Below, one piece after another: positions 10,336 through 22,510 of a DNA stretch of 64,000 nucleotides; position 1 is the stretch's first letter; the number at the start of each line of letters is the position of its first letter. The notes under the pieces were generated by a model. That model saw nothing but the letters and a program-made list of their open reading frames with translations, was not told the origin of the DNA and did not search any database. The stretch is from contig CAJJDN010000001.1 of NCBI GenBank assembly GCA_905182985.1, positions 558,020 to 622,019 of the forward strand. The letters run 5' to 3'. The stretch is from Paramecium sonneborni (Eukaryota > Ciliophora > Oligohymenophorea > Peniculida > Parameciidae). Position numbers and translations under genes: made by a program.

Positions 10336-12540
10336 ATGTCATTAATTCTTTACTTTTCACCTCTATCACCTCCCTCTAGGGCTGTTCGATCTTTTTTATT
10401 ACTATCAAAAGCAGTTTTCTAAGGAAAAGTTGTGGACCTTTTGAAAGGAGAACATAAATCTGCTGAATTTTAGAACATCAATCCTAACTAATCACTACCA
10501 GCTATGGTAGATGGTGGTCTGAAACTATTTGAGAGTCATGCTATTTTGAAATACATAGCTGTAAAAAAATAACTATATTAATATTATCCTCAAGTATACA
10601 ATTGTTTTAAATTTAGAACTTAAGAAATAGAGCACAAGTTGATTGCTATTTAGATTGGAGCTAAACTGGTTTAGAAGCTATTGGGAAATATGTTAATTAA
10701 TGTTTCCTTTTTCCTAAATTTATGAATAAACCTGTACCTGATAACAAATAAGAATTACAAAAAGATGTAATAGATACATTGAAATTCTTTGAATCATCCT
10801 TCTTAACTGGGAGGTACATTTTTAATTAGTCAGCTCTAACATTAGCTGATATAAAGTATATGAATCAATCATATTAATTAGAGCCACTTCTGATTTGTCC
10901 TAGCTCTTAGCATCTGATTTTGATTTCAATCAATTTCCTAAAGTAAAAGAATTTCTTTAGGAAATGTTTTCAATGCCAGCAATAAAAGAAGCTTATGCTG
11001 AATTTTTATAGATGATTAAATCTTCAAATCCAAATGATTCAATATCTTATATCATCAACGGCATAGACAAATCCACTTCTTGGAAGACTACTCTATATAT
11101 GCATCCATTCTCCTCTCCATCAAGAGCAGCAAGAACAGTTTTATTATACAGTGGAATTGATTTCAATGAAAAAACAATTAACTTATTATAAGGAGAACAT
11201 AAATAACCAGAGTATTCTGCTATCAATCCAAATTAATCTGTTCCATGTATAGTGGATGAAAATCTCAATTTATTTGAAAGTGGAGCTATTATGAAGTATG
11301 TAGCAAGGAAATTCAATTTGTATAATTTATATCCAACTCAACTTTAACCCAAAGCAAGAGTAGATTAATATTTAGATTTTCATCTTACTGAAATGAGTTC
11401 AATCCCTAAGTTCATATTTTCTTGTTTTATGGGACCTTAAATGATGAAATTACCTATCCCTGCTGATAAAGATTAACAATGTTAAAATGTTTTAGGAACT
11501 TTAGAGTTTTTCTTTAAAGTCTTCTTAAATAATGGTTAATGGGCATACATTAATAATTCACCATAAGCTTCTTTAGCAGATATCAAAGTTGGATGTGATT
11601 TAGCTTAATTACTCTTAACAGATTTTCCATTTGAAAAGATATCAGGATTGGATCTTTATATTAAAAGATTATTCGAAATACCTGAAATGAGAAAATCTCA
11701 TTGTGAATTGTTTGCCTATATGTAAAGTTAAAAGGTTGGAAAATTTGCTCTCTCCATAAGTTAAACATAACCTATTAGAAGTTAAGAAAAAATAACTTTA
11801 TATTTTAATTTTGTTTCACCGCCAGCTAAAGCAGCTAAATCATTATTAATGTTAGCAAATATTCCATTTACAGAAAAAGTTATTGATGTTCAATCTGGAG
11901 AAAATAAAAAAAAACCATATACTGATATCAATCCTAATGAAACTATACCTGCTTTAACCTTTGGAAACTTTAATTTATTTGAAAGTCATGCTATAATGAA
12001 ATTCATATGTGTCTAATTCAATTTAACTGAATTTTATCCAAATTATCCTTTAAGAGCAAAAATTGATAGTTATTTAGATTTCCATCACTCAGAATCAAGA
12101 AAATTAAGCTTATTTGCATTAGATTTCTTTTTTGGTCCAAAGTTTTTAAAGAGAGAAATGCCAAAAAATTATGATGAAAGACAAAGAGAAGTTTGTGAAT
12201 TATTACACTTTATGATTAATGTATTTTTTGCTGGAGGAAACTACAAATATATCATGGGATCTAGAACACCTACAATAGCAGATCTATCGTAATTTATTTA
12301 TTATATATTAAAAGATTTATTTGTGAAATTTCAAGTTTGTTCTTTGTGGATTTTGATTTCAGTCCATTTCCAACTTTAAAATTATATCTTAGAGATATGT
12401 TTTCTATGAAATAAGTGAGGGAAACCTATAGCAAATTTTTCATGGTAGCAAGATTTATGTCAAAATCTATGAATCCATTTATAGAATCAATAGCGAAAGG
12501 AACAGAAGAAGGAGGAAGTTCATGTTGTTAATTGATTTGA
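10336..12540 (+). CDS. Triple glutathione S-transferase-like fusion with CAAX-like tail
   Basis: A 709-residue protein with introns at 10594-10616, 10856-10881 and 12289-12314. It holds three complete GST-type units in tandem. Each has an N-terminal thioredoxin-like half with SPP/SPSRA after the first strand, a GEHK or GEN turn, the INPN(Q/E)S.P motif, and LFESHAI.K(Y/F), followed by a helical half. Unit one starts LILYFSPLSPPSRAVR, unit two TLYMHPFSSPSRAART and unit three TLYFNFVSPPAKAAK. Soluble GSTs are normally single-unit dimers of about 200-240 residues, so a three-unit chain is unusual. The protein ends SSCCQLI, a cysteine pair followed by a CAAX-like box, which suggests lipid attachment and membrane location. 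Substrate class cannot be told. The stop is 9 bp from the stop of the convergent gene. Confidence 0.88.
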
Positions 12541-12549
12541 TTGATTAAA

Positions 12550-14427
12550 TCATAATCTAAAATTGGCAATCATTCCATTAATAAATTCTCCAATTTTATC
12601 TACTATTTATAAGGTATTAATGTCTTATTATTGGATATAATATCTGGATCTTTCCATTTTAGCATTCATAATTTCTTATTATTCAAGTTCAGTGTCAATC
12701 TCTATAATCTATTTAATCAATTTGTTAACTCCTTTGGGTTTCTTCTCAATCAACTATTATAATTCATTAATTTTCTCTAAACCTTAAACATTTGATAAAT
12801 AATAAATTTCATTTATCATATAAACCATTAGAATAGTAAGCCATTGACAATCATCTAAATTGTCTGGTTTCAAACTAAAATAATGTTTTTGATTTATTTT
12901 CATAATTTTCAATACTTTTTCATCATATTCAAATAATCCATCAGGATATTATCTATTCATTAAATCATTGATCATAATTTTAATAGATGGTTTTGTTTTA
13001 GGAATAATAAATTTATTATATAAACCCATAAATACTCCTCCAACAGTTCCTCCAATAAGAGCACCTAAAACTGGAATTGGTATCAATATTTAACCAGCTA
13101 TAGCTGAACCAACTCCAAAAGAACTTTAAACTCCTAAATGAGCAATATTTTTAATCTTTTCACCGTTATCTATAACTTTATTGTTAGTTTAAATTCTAAT
13201 AGCATAAAATAATAAAGCCTATGTTAAAATTACTCCAACAACAGGTATTCTCTTAGCTGCTCCTAATAATCCTGTTGCCACAGTACTTATACCAGCTCTT
13301 TTTAATTTTTCATCCCATGGAATTTTAGGATCTACACTATCTACAATTAAACAACCAAAACCTGCACCAACTGAACCTTTTAAAATTGATTGATTGCCTA
13401 ATTATTATCGTAATCGCTTTTCCTCTAAATAAATCATATATTTTAAGCATTCCTCATCTTAAGCAAATAATTTTGTATCTAAATCTGCTATTAAAAAATA
13501 CTCATCATCTAAAATATAATACATCTAAATAGCCTCCTAAAAAGATTTCGTTAAAGTGGACATTTCATATAATCCTAAATTTAATGGACTATATTCATAA
13601 AAGTATCTTATAACTTATTTCACTAAATCTTTGTCGAAAATCTCAAATTCTACTCTATGGAATATCATTTCCTATAAAGATAAATGACATTATTCTATAA
13701 TATATTAAGAAGTTTCTTATTGCAATATTTAATAAGTTCTAATATTAGCTAAAGCATGATATTTTGTTAGAGTTTCATTCAAATATTCCATCTAAGTATT
13801 GCAGAATAAAGATGTTCGATTAATATATAAATGAACATTCTGGATTATAGAGTTGAAATATTTCTTTAGTTCCCAATAAAATGGTTCACTATTAATTAGT
13901 CTAGCAAAATCGCTCATTTCCATTGACAATACAACCATACAATGTTCTAATTTATCAGTTATATATTAATGGAATTCTTCACAAACAAAACATTTTTAAG
14001 TTAAATCGATCAATATCTACTCTATTAGCATGTAAGTGTGATTGATAAATTTAATACTTATACTGTTGAAATATTCTAAATACTCAGACCATCTAGGATT
14101 ATTATATTGAGGCCAATTTATACATTCTACTTCTATTTATTTTAGAACACCTTATTTAATTTCATCCCTTCGACCTTCCTTTTATTTTGTGAATTCAATT
14201 TTTATGAATTTGCATATGCTTAAAATTACATTCATATTTTCTTCATTCAAATTATTTATAAAAAGTTCTTACTTTCTACAAATAGATTTATAGAGATGTT
14301 CTTCCTCTAACTTGTTCTCTGCAGCTAAAAGTGATTTCAATATATTTTTTGGATTTATTATTATTGGTACAACTTTAGTCATAAGCAGTTGCTATCCAAG
14401 AGTTTCTAAATATCTATCCTCAAACAT
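12550..14427 (-). CDS. Large protein with glycine-rich membrane segment, unknown function
   Basis: An intron-less frame of 625 residues with no recognised family. The first 330 residues are helical and charged, with scattered cysteines (CFVCEEF) and many aromatic residues. Around residues 355-475 there is a glycine/alanine-rich hydrophobic region with small-residue spacing (GSVGAGFGCLIVDS, STVATGLLGAAKR, GVGSAIAGQILIPIPVLGA, GGTVGGVFMGLYN) typical of glycine-zipper membrane insertion. The last 150 residues are again charged and helical. A channel, pore-forming or membrane-remodelling role is possible but is inference. Upstream is a 736-bp AT-rich gap. Confidence 0.65.
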
Positions 14428-15163
14428 TAATAAAATAATTAAATTCAAAGTAGAACATCTTTAATAAACAATCCTTTAATTAGATAAAGCTTATAGTGAA
14501 TAATATTGTTTGGAAAAAATTGAGTTATTAAAAATTTATTATAATTTTATTATTAAAATTTAAAGAACAATCTTTTTATTAATAATTTATTAGCTAAAGA
14601 TCATTATGTTAATAAAGTGAGAAATAAATTGATACTATACAAAGAACACAGTCAGCTTAAAGATGTATCATATAATTATTTTTTGAATTATAAGAGTTAG
14701 TTTACTTAATAATATGTAAAAATAAACTTATGATTACCAAATAATTTTCGTTTATATTTTTATTTTTATTCTTTAATAAAATTTTTTAGTTATTTATTTT
14801 TTTACTATACTAATGAAAGTCTTCTAATATATAATTATTATAAACATTTTTTGATTAATATATTAATGAATCTAGTATCATATTAAAGCAAATTATTTAA
14901 GAGTATTCTAATTTAGCCATCTATTTATTTACATGCTGGTAATTCGAATACTATAATTCTATAAATTAAAATCATAAGTTTATTAAAAAATAAATTCCAT
15001 AAAATTTATTTTAAGTTTGAAATTTATAACTGTACTGTTTCATACCAAGAAAACTATCTTTTCAATGTTTAGAATTATAAAATTAATCTTATATATCTTA
15101 TTTTCTTTTTTACCAAAATTATTTCATCAAGAAATATTAAATAAATCTGCAAATAAAATTGTG
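14428..15163. other. AT-rich intergenic region
   Basis: About 735 bases between a minus-strand and a plus-strand gene, so it should hold both promoters. I see no gene, RNA or repeat beyond A/T runs. An in-frame upstream ATG at 15065 would add 33 hydrophobic residues to the following gene. Confidence 0.5.
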
Positions 15164-16619
15164 ATGAATTAAGAAATTTTCAAAAGCGATGAGTTGAAAG
15201 TATAATCATTAGCGGGAGCCCCTTTAGGAATGAGACTTGTGAATTCAGAAACAAAATAGATTTTTTCTTAAGTAAAAACAATTTTAATACTTAGCAACCT
15301 ATTTATGAAATTTCACAACAAAGAACTTAAATTTAGACCCAAAGCGAAGCCCCCTTGAAATAAACACAATAGCTACCTCCTTAAAGAATATAAAGTCAAA
15401 ATGTTTTAAGACAGAATATGTAAATACCTTAGTTGTCGTATCCAGGGACATATAGTGTACAACAGAATTGTTAATAAGCACCACCTTTATGCATGAACAT
15501 AGTTGTTGTATCAAAAGAAGAGATAGAAACTCCTTGGAGATTAGAATGTGAATATCTATAATCAATAATTGCTGATTTGGAGAGAAGAAAGGAAGCAAAA
15601 GTGATTGAGAAAGTAGTAGTAGAGAAGGTTACTGATAATACTCGTGTAGAGTAATTAGAATAACAATTACGTAATTTACGATAAGAAAATGAATAAGTGA
15701 AAAGTTAGATGATGCAAATGAGAATTAATTATGAATAATAATTAGAGAGTATGCGTGGTGATATAACATTGCATAGTGCTAATGCTGCAGATACAGCATC
15801 AATGTAAGCAGAATTCTTTGCTATGAGAACTTAATTAGAAGACTAGATTGCAGGATTAAGAAGATAAATAGCTGATCTAGAACTTCATTATAGTGAATGT
15901 TAAAGTGATAATGATAGATTAAAACTATTAATTTAAAATAAGGATGCTGAAATTTAACAACTTAGATTATAAATATCTAAATTATAGACAAGTGCTTAAG
16001 ATACAAGTTAATTAAGAGATTTAGAAAGTCAATTAAGATTAGCAAGAGATGAAATATCAAGATTAGAAAGATAATTACAATAAGCTAATTAAGATATTTT
16101 GAATTGGAAGAATAAATACACAACTATAGAATAAGAATCATATACTAAAAATAATGAACTTATTATGCAATTGAGAGACTTAGAAGTAAAAGTTAAATAT
16201 CATATTTATTAGAATAAATTAGCCATGATGACCTCTGAATTTAATAGATTATAAGTATAAATATAAAGCAAAGATTCAGAACTTGAGGATTGGAAATATA
16301 GATATACTTAATTAGAATCTTAAGGAACTACAGTGATTTAAGAGAAGGTGACATATTTATCATAGGAAGTTGAAGTTTGGAAATAAAAGTTTATTAAAGC
16401 TAATCATGAATACAATAAATGTTAAGAAGAGTTAACCATGTGTTAAGCTGAATTGGAATCACTTAAAAAGAGTGCTTAGAAGAAAGTAAAATTGTTAATA
16501 TATTTTAGGAAGTAGTAGTGACATCAAGAACAGTTACTTCAAGAACAGGTAACACTTTATCTGTAACAGGTACGACTGGTTCATAGTCATAAATAAGAAG
16601 AACCACTTAGCAAGAGTGA
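15164..16619 (+). CDS. Coiled-coil protein, probable cytoskeletal component
   Basis: A 469-residue protein with two 23-nt introns at 15272-15294 and 16486-16508. The first 150 residues are Gln/Pro-rich (SLAGAPLGMRLVNSETKQ). A repeated-valine block VIEKVVVEKVTDNTR is followed by about 270 residues of uninterrupted heptad-type coiled coil (QLEQQLRNLRQENEQ, QLRLARDEISRLERQ). After the second intron the tail is basic and Ser/Thr-rich (EVVVTSRTVTSRTGNT). Val-Glu-Lys runs beside coiled coils recall ciliate cortical proteins such as epiplasmins or alveolins, but the match is compositional only. An upstream in-frame ATG at 15065 would add a hydrophobic leader; I prefer 15164 because the protein looks cytoplasmic. 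Confidence 0.75.
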
Positions 16620-16711
16620 TATTTTCATTTATTTAAGAATATTAATACAGCATTTTAATCTTATATTTATGTTATTGAAGTTTGTAGATAAATTTAACAA
16701 GGTTTCACTAT

Positions 16712-17451
16712 TCATAATTCTAAATAGATATCAATCCTTGGAAAGATAGCCTTTTTTTACTGCAGAAAATCTATTGTATCTATTATCAACCAATGATAGA
16801 TTTTTAATTCTTATACATTCTAATCTGAATATAGGTCTATATTCACCAAGGAGTAAATGGCTTTTTATAATCCAATAAATCTTTTATTTACCTTATTATA
16901 ATTATAAATCAAATTTTGGATATCATTGTAGACATAGAATTTAAAATTCATATATGAGGAGATCTGCAAGTTTGTAAATCATCTTGACAACCTAGAGTTA
17001 AATTATAAAGCGATTTCTGATGAACTTATGCTATTCTACTAAATATTTAAATCAATGTTTTTTTGTCATCAATCAAAGAAACTTTGTCGTGATTGTTTTT
17101 AGAAATTTTTCAAGTTTGATCACCATTAATAAACTAAATCATCTTTCCATTAAATATTTTATACTAGGAAATCTCAAAATCAAAAGGAGAAATTCTTGAA
17201 AAATGAAGTATATTATTATCTACATTTTGTAGATTTGTTATTTGAGCTTGATCTTAAGAGAGTGCTATTTAAAAAAGGCAGTTTATATTTATTTTAGGAG
17301 AAAAGGTCGTATAATTATAATTTGATGATAAAAAGAAGAATGTATTTAAGTGAATTAATATTGATATTATTTACAATAAACTTTCTATTACTATTTCTTC
17401 TTCTTTCAATACTCAAAAATGCAAATCCGCTTTAAATCTATTTATAAACAT
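16712..17451 (-). pseudogene. Probable decayed protein-coding gene
   Basis: Two protein-like segments lie in different frames. One contains SPFDFEISQYKIFNGKM and FINGDQT, interrupted by TGA, then KISKNNHDKVSLIDDKK and another TGA. The next, two bases out of frame, contains MNFKFYVYNDIQNLIYN, KVNKRFIGLQKAIYSL and ends DIYLEL before TGA. No GT..AG pair of normal length (20-35 nt) rescues all breaks. Codon composition is like neighbouring genes, which suggests recent loss. The family is not recognised, and I may have missed an exon arrangement. Confidence 0.35.
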
Positions 17452-17660
17452 TATAAAATTATTGAATATAATTCTACTCAAATATAAGTTATTTTTTAAG
17501 CAATTAAAAAATCTAAAAATAGCATTCATCATAAAATACTATCAAGTAACCAATTCATAACTTAGAAGTTATTTATATTGATTATACTATATATATTTAT
17601 ATATATCGATACGGATTCTATATATCAAAACAATTGTCATGCTTAACTAAATTTAATCTT

Positions 17661-18023
17661 TCAATATGTTTACAATTTTCTGTACAACTAAATCACCCCT
17701 GTCGAACCCATAATTGCATTGGCTACTACCAACATGTATTATCGAGGTTTAAGTATCCAACACCATCTATTTTTAGAAATTTCAAATAACCTTGCAAATA
17801 AAGTTCCGGACATAGCAATAACTGACTATTGGACTGGATTTATAGTATCGACAGGTTTTTTTATGATGTCATAAATGTTTGCCACCGATATCCCACATTT
17901 AGCTAAAGGACAATAGAAAAATATGGTGAATGGTCCTTTTTCTGATTAAAACCATCTAACCATAAATTATGGCCAGAATGTTTGAGCACAGACAAATGCT
18001 TACAACTTATTTATCGGTCCCAT
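17661..18023 (-). CDS. Mitochondrial pyruvate carrier subunit (MPC family)
   Basis: An intron-less frame of 120 residues, the usual size for MPC proteins. The conserved core is visible: GPFTIFFYCPLAKCGIS matches the GPxTxHFWxPxxxWG region, followed by IKKPVDTINPVQQ (family: KPxExxSxxQ), a middle helix AMSGTLFARLFEI and the C-terminal RQYMLVVANAIMG with TGVIQLYRKL (family: QLYR). MPC subunits form a heterodimer in the mitochondrial inner membrane that imports pyruvate. The family tryptophan after the cysteine is replaced. The start is the ATG in MGPINKLQAFV; a second in-frame ATG lies 20 codons downstream. Which MPC paralogue it is cannot be told. Confidence 0.85.
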
Positions 18024-18559
18024 TATTCTTTATTTATGTTATATTTATATCTTATTACTTTCCTATATTTAGACACCAATTTAAGATTCAAAATTATACA
18101 AATGATTAAGAATAATAACTCGTATTAAATTTTTAAATCAATATAAGCTATATACCTACTATTCACTCTTAAAGATTTATATTGATATTTTATAATTAAT
18201 TATAAATATTTTTCATTTTAATTAATTCTAAGAAAGAGTTGCATTGCCTTATAGATTATTTAAAGGTAAGTATATTAAGAGTATTTATGCAATTTAATTC
18301 CAATAAATCTTAATCGTTTATTTATTATATCATTTATCATTTACAATCTCATTCCAATATATTACTTATACTATAAAATAAAAATAATTTAATTCAATTA
18401 TCACAAAATGAACCAATTTAGTAAGAATAAAAGGATATGTTGAAATGCTTAATCTAAATCTCTAAAATTTGCAATTTGGTTATATAAATTTATATATATA
18501 CATTATATAAAATTTGAATAAAAGAACAATATTTTTAAGGACACGTATTATTAATTAAA
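18024..18559. other. AT-rich intergenic region between divergent genes
   Basis: Roughly 535 bases upstream of both the pyruvate carrier and the canopy-like gene. It contains A/T runs and short TA repeats but no open frame, RNA or repeat that I can support. Confidence 0.5.
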
Positions 18560-19091
18560 ATGAAAATTCTTTTCGTTTTTGTGACTTTGTTTTTCCTCTT
18601 AGAAGCTGCTAAAAAAAAGAAAAAGACTGATGACAGAAGACCAACAACTGTTGAAGCTTTACTTTATTGCAATAGTTGTTAAGCAATCGTTCGAGAAACA
18701 TTAAAAAAAGTGAAAACATCAACTAAAGAATCAGATATTACTGATGCTCTATCTGAAATGTGCCAAATGAAAAATTTCAGTGTTTATGAATATCCTCCCC
18801 CTGATATGAAAAAAGGATGTGAAGCATTTATGTCTGGATGGTCAGAAGAGGTAACAGAAGCCTTGATGAACAGAAAAGGTAATGATACTATTGAAGATGA
18901 AATTTGCTACAAATTGACAAATGTATTTTTATTGATTTTACTTTAAATAGTCATGTAAAGACATTGAAAAAGGTTAGAGAAAATAAAATGATGATTATGT
19001 CACAATTAATGGAAAGAAAGTAAAAATGGGAGATGATGGTAAAGTAGACATCAATATGAACAAACCAGCTCCAGATGATGATGATTTATGA
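18560..19091 (+). CDS. Canopy-like saposin-type ER lumenal protein
   Basis: A 167-residue protein with a 28-nt intron at 18923-18950. It opens with a clear signal peptide, MKILFVFVTLFFLLEA, then a lysine run. The cysteine pattern LLYCNSCQAIVRE, ALSEMCQM, KKGCEAFM and IEDEICYKLTNSCKD matches the saposin-B-like fold of the canopy (CNPY/DUF3456) family, whose members are ER co-chaperones or receptor-maturation factors. The acidic tail (PAPDDDDL) fits an ER lumenal calcium-rich environment, although no HDEL-type signal is present. The intron separates the last two conserved cysteines. Family assignment rests on cysteine spacing and should be confirmed by profile search. Confidence 0.75.
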
Positions 19092-19320
19092 TATAAATGA
19101 TTGTTTCTTATAATGTTAATAATTTTAATATTTTTTATAATTTAGAGCTGTTAATACTATTGCTTATTTATAATAAATTCTTGAAAAAACTGAATTTATA
19201 ATCGGGTTTTACTTTTAACTACGATTTCAATTTCAACAAACCAGAAAAAAATTTCAATTATCTAATGCAATTATAGATAATAACGCGATGTATATATATA
19301 TATAACTCAATAAATATTGA

Positions 19321-19350
19321 GCTTCTCATTTAGATGAGAAAATGAGAAGC
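19321..19350. terminator. Perfect inverted repeat between convergent 3' ends
   Basis: GCTTCTCATTT and its exact complement AAATGAGAAGC form an 11-bp stem with an 8-base loop. It lies 3 bases beyond the Myb stop codon and about 230 bases after the canopy-like gene stop, so it would be transcribed in the 3' region of the Myb mRNA. It could act in 3' processing or mRNA stability. A similar GCTTCTCATT without its partner occurs at 21982-21991, upstream of the neighbouring Myb gene. Confidence 0.35.
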
Positions 19351-19353
19351 CAT

Positions 19354-20199
19354 TCAGGAATATATTATTTGGTATCTATTCTATTCTCCCAAATATTTCC
19401 TTTTAATATAGCTATAAAATCTATTCTTAACATGATTTTCCTATAGAATATAGAAGTTATAATTACAGGTCTTCCATTAAGATGATTCGAAATTTTAGTC
19501 CATTTAGGTCCATTATTTATATATTAATCCAAAATGAACATATCTTCTTCATAAGTCCATGGCTATTTGTTTATTGATTAATCCAATTTGTTTATATATC
19601 TATCTCTTGCTTATTTTCCTGTTATATTACCAAAACCTAAATTTAATAATAATAATACATTTAGCAATCTTCATCCATTGTTTTCCAATATCTTAAACTA
19701 ATTATTTTAATCGATCATCTTCTTATTAAGTCCAAATATGTCTAGATTACTAATTCAATAAATAAATAAAAATACATCTTTTGGTGGATTTATTCTTCTC
19801 CATCTTTGTTAACATTAAGATGCATTTCTTTGAGGCATATGTTTTGCAATTTCATTCCATTTTCCTAAGAATTCAACATATAAAAATTTAAGTCTTGAAT
19901 CTTCTTCATCATTCCAAATTTTTTATTTTCTTTTATTTAGTTCTTAGTTCTAACATTACAGAGACGTATCATCCTCCTTAATCTTAAAGATCATTTCTTG
20001 ATCTTCTGTGTCTTAAAATTATAAAGGTTCTTTGGTATTGAATGACACTATTAAGTAAAAATAAAAAAAAAATAGTACAATGAAAATTTGATTCAAAATC
20101 TGAAAATGGTTCCATCTCTACTGACAGAGTAGATGAGATTTTCTATTATAAATTTACTTCATCTTTGCATATTGAATCTGAGAGTATTTTTGAAAACAT
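19354..20199 (-). CDS. Three-repeat Myb DNA-binding protein
   Basis: A 246-residue protein with four introns: 20048-20078, 19750-19775, 19637-19658 and 19441-19466. Splicing reveals three Myb repeats with the spaced tryptophans: QKIWNDEEDSRLKFL and WNEIAKHMPQRNASQC, then IWTQQEDDRLKQLVQDIG and WMKIAKCFGNITGKQARD, then PWTYEEDMFILDQYI and WTKISNHLNGRPENHVKNR. Each repeat ends in the basic recognition helix. Some family proteins regulate transcription; others are SNAPc- or telomere-related. An internal ATG 28 codons downstream (MEPFSDFE) is an alternative start. A second Myb gene lies directly upstream on the same strand. Confidence 0.88.
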
Positions 20200-20724
20200 T
20201 GATATTTTATTACTAATATTACATAATTGAAATAGATTAATACTCACAGCGAATAAACTGAAACTTATAATTTAATTAAATTTTTTATTATTCAACTTTT
20301 GTTCATCAATTCAAAACCAATTATTAAATCTTAAATTTCAATCTAATTCAACTTTTTCTGCAATAAATAACACAGCTAGTGATTTTACCAAAGTTTTTAT
20401 TTAATTTAAATATTTATTCCAAAAAAATCAAAATATTGATATTTTTACAAATTATTACTTATTTTTAGTTCTAGAATTTTATATGATTTAATAGTAAGAA
20501 TCTCTCAATTAAATTAGATATCTAGAGTCTAAAATATTATCAATTTTTGCTGTATGATTAAGAAATAATTTGATATTCTAAAAAGTTCTTATTAATAGAA
20601 TTTCATTGAAAATTGATACCATTTGTTTATTATTAATAACAAAAAATGTTTCATATTTATTTGTCTATATAGAATATATTATTTTCACTAGCAAATAGAG
20701 AGAATAATAAGATTATAAATTTTA
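20200..20724. other. Spacer between two Myb genes
   Basis: About 525 bases of very AT-rich DNA between the stop of one Myb gene and the start of the next. No gene or RNA recognised. Confidence 0.5.
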
Positions 20725-21930
20725 TCATTTGTAACTATATTATTTATTGAAATCAAGATCCAAATTAGTTAATTCACTTAATTATTTGAATAATGCTTAA
20801 GAAGAATCACTAAATAATTAGTAAATAAATTCTTACATCATTTAAGCATCTTTGGCTAATAAATTTGGATAAACAATGCTCAAATTTTTTGGTGTCAATT
20901 CAGATTCTAAAATTTGGAATAAAATTTTACTTGGAGTAGTATTAGAATATGGAGTTTAGAAATTTAGTTATCTAGATACTGGATCTCTTTTAATTAATTT
21001 TTCAGGTGTTTTATAATACATTATTCTTCTTTATACTTATCTTCTAGGAACACCTTTAACTAAAGTTTCATCTTATCTTGGAAGTACTTAAAGATCCTCC
21101 CATCTATTTAACATTTTTAATCTTCTTTTTAAAGTACTATTCCAATGATTTTTAATAGAATTATCAGTTCTCCCTTTTAATAATCCAGCTATTAATGACC
21201 ATCTATTTCCTAATTTTTTATGTGCTTCTATTATTGTTTGATCTTCTTCATCAGTCCATCTTTCTTTATTTATTTTAGGATCTAAATGATTATGAAATCT
21301 AAGAATGATTTTATTTAATACCTTTCTCTACATTATTTTCCAATTCTACCTGGTAAATGCTTAGCAATTTAACTCCAATTTTTAGGACCATAATTTGTTA
21401 CTAATTTTTTTAATAATTCATCTTCATCTTAAGTCCAAGGACCTTTAACTAAATCAGGATTTAACACTTTTTGCCATCTATGCAAACATTATACATCTGT
21501 TCTTTCTTCAAAGTAAGATGCTATTTTTTTCCAATTCTTTGCTCCATGCTGTGTTACTAATTCTTTAAGTTGTTGATCTTCTTCTTCTGTCCACCATCTA
21601 ATATAAATACTTAATAAAATACCTCTTTTTTATGGTCAATGGAGGATCTATGTTATTGCTATTAAGTAATGTTTCAACTTTTGTTTTTATTTCATTGATT
21701 TTGTTTCTATTTTTCTTTGTTATCAGATTTTCTAGTTGGCTGTAATCGAATATTGGTTATGTTATTGATGGATCTTTATCTTCTTTTAACAGATGGAGGA
21801 TATTTGATTTTGATGTTAATAATATCCTTTATTATGGAGATGGTGAAGTATTTGCAAGTATGAATTCCATATCAATAGGATTTTATTAGAGCAGATCCTT
21901 CAGAAAGGTTATACACATGTTCTTTTCCAT
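20725..21930 (-). CDS. R1R2R3 c-Myb-type transcription factor
   Basis: A 385-residue protein with introns at 21598-21622 and 21299-21321. The three repeats are close to animal c-Myb: [15 protein letters not shown] with [32 protein letters not shown] with [21 protein letters not shown], and [19 protein letters not shown] with [21 protein letters not shown]. The second and third recognition helices are the conserved base-contacting ones, so binding to a YAACNG-like site is expected from the family. The region before the repeats (about 110 residues) and the C-terminal 120 residues have no recognised domain. It would act in the nucleus as a sequence-specific regulator. Confidence 0.92.
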
Positions 21931-22510
21931 TTAAGGCAGAGTGAAACCATTTAGTTCAAATTGAGTTATTAATTGGTGGGCGCTTCTCATTAAACAAATA
22001 AAAAAATTAATTAAAAAGATTAGATTATAGTGTTTTTTAACGAATTTGATTAAAAATTTATTAATAAATATTCTTCATAGAATATTACTATGAAGACTAA
22101 TATTTAAGTTTTTATAACCTCAAATTCTTTCGTTTTACCTTTATTTATTAATAGTGTGATTATTTCAAATTAAATACCCTTTTTGTTGAATAAATTTAAA
22201 GATTTTTTATAAAATTTCTATTTAGATAGAATTATGTAGATTTTTAACATAAAACTTTCTTATTTATTGGAAAAGATGCTTAATTTTATAATTTTTGGGA
22301 TTTTTGATACAATAGAACAACAAAATAACAATATTGTAAAGAAAATATTTTAACATAATAAAAGTAAAAAGGCTAATATTGATTAATTTAATGAGATCAC
22401 AATTAAGATTTGCTTAAGTAAATAAAAATAATTTACAAGCTAAATAACCTTTTTAATAAATAGAATTTATAAAATGAAATAAAATAATTAAATTAATTTT
22501 ATATGTTTTA
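21931..22510. other. Intergenic region with small inverted repeat
   Basis: About 580 bases upstream of the c-Myb-type gene. CTTCATAG at 22073-22080 is followed after 7 bases by its exact complement CTATGAAG (22088-22095). Otherwise only A/T-rich sequence is seen. Confidence 0.4.

Noticed and set aside
15065..15163. Hydrophobic N-terminal extension of the coiled-coil gene
   Set aside because: It is in frame with the gene but gives a signal-like leader on a protein that otherwise looks cytoplasmic, so the ATG at 15164 was preferred.
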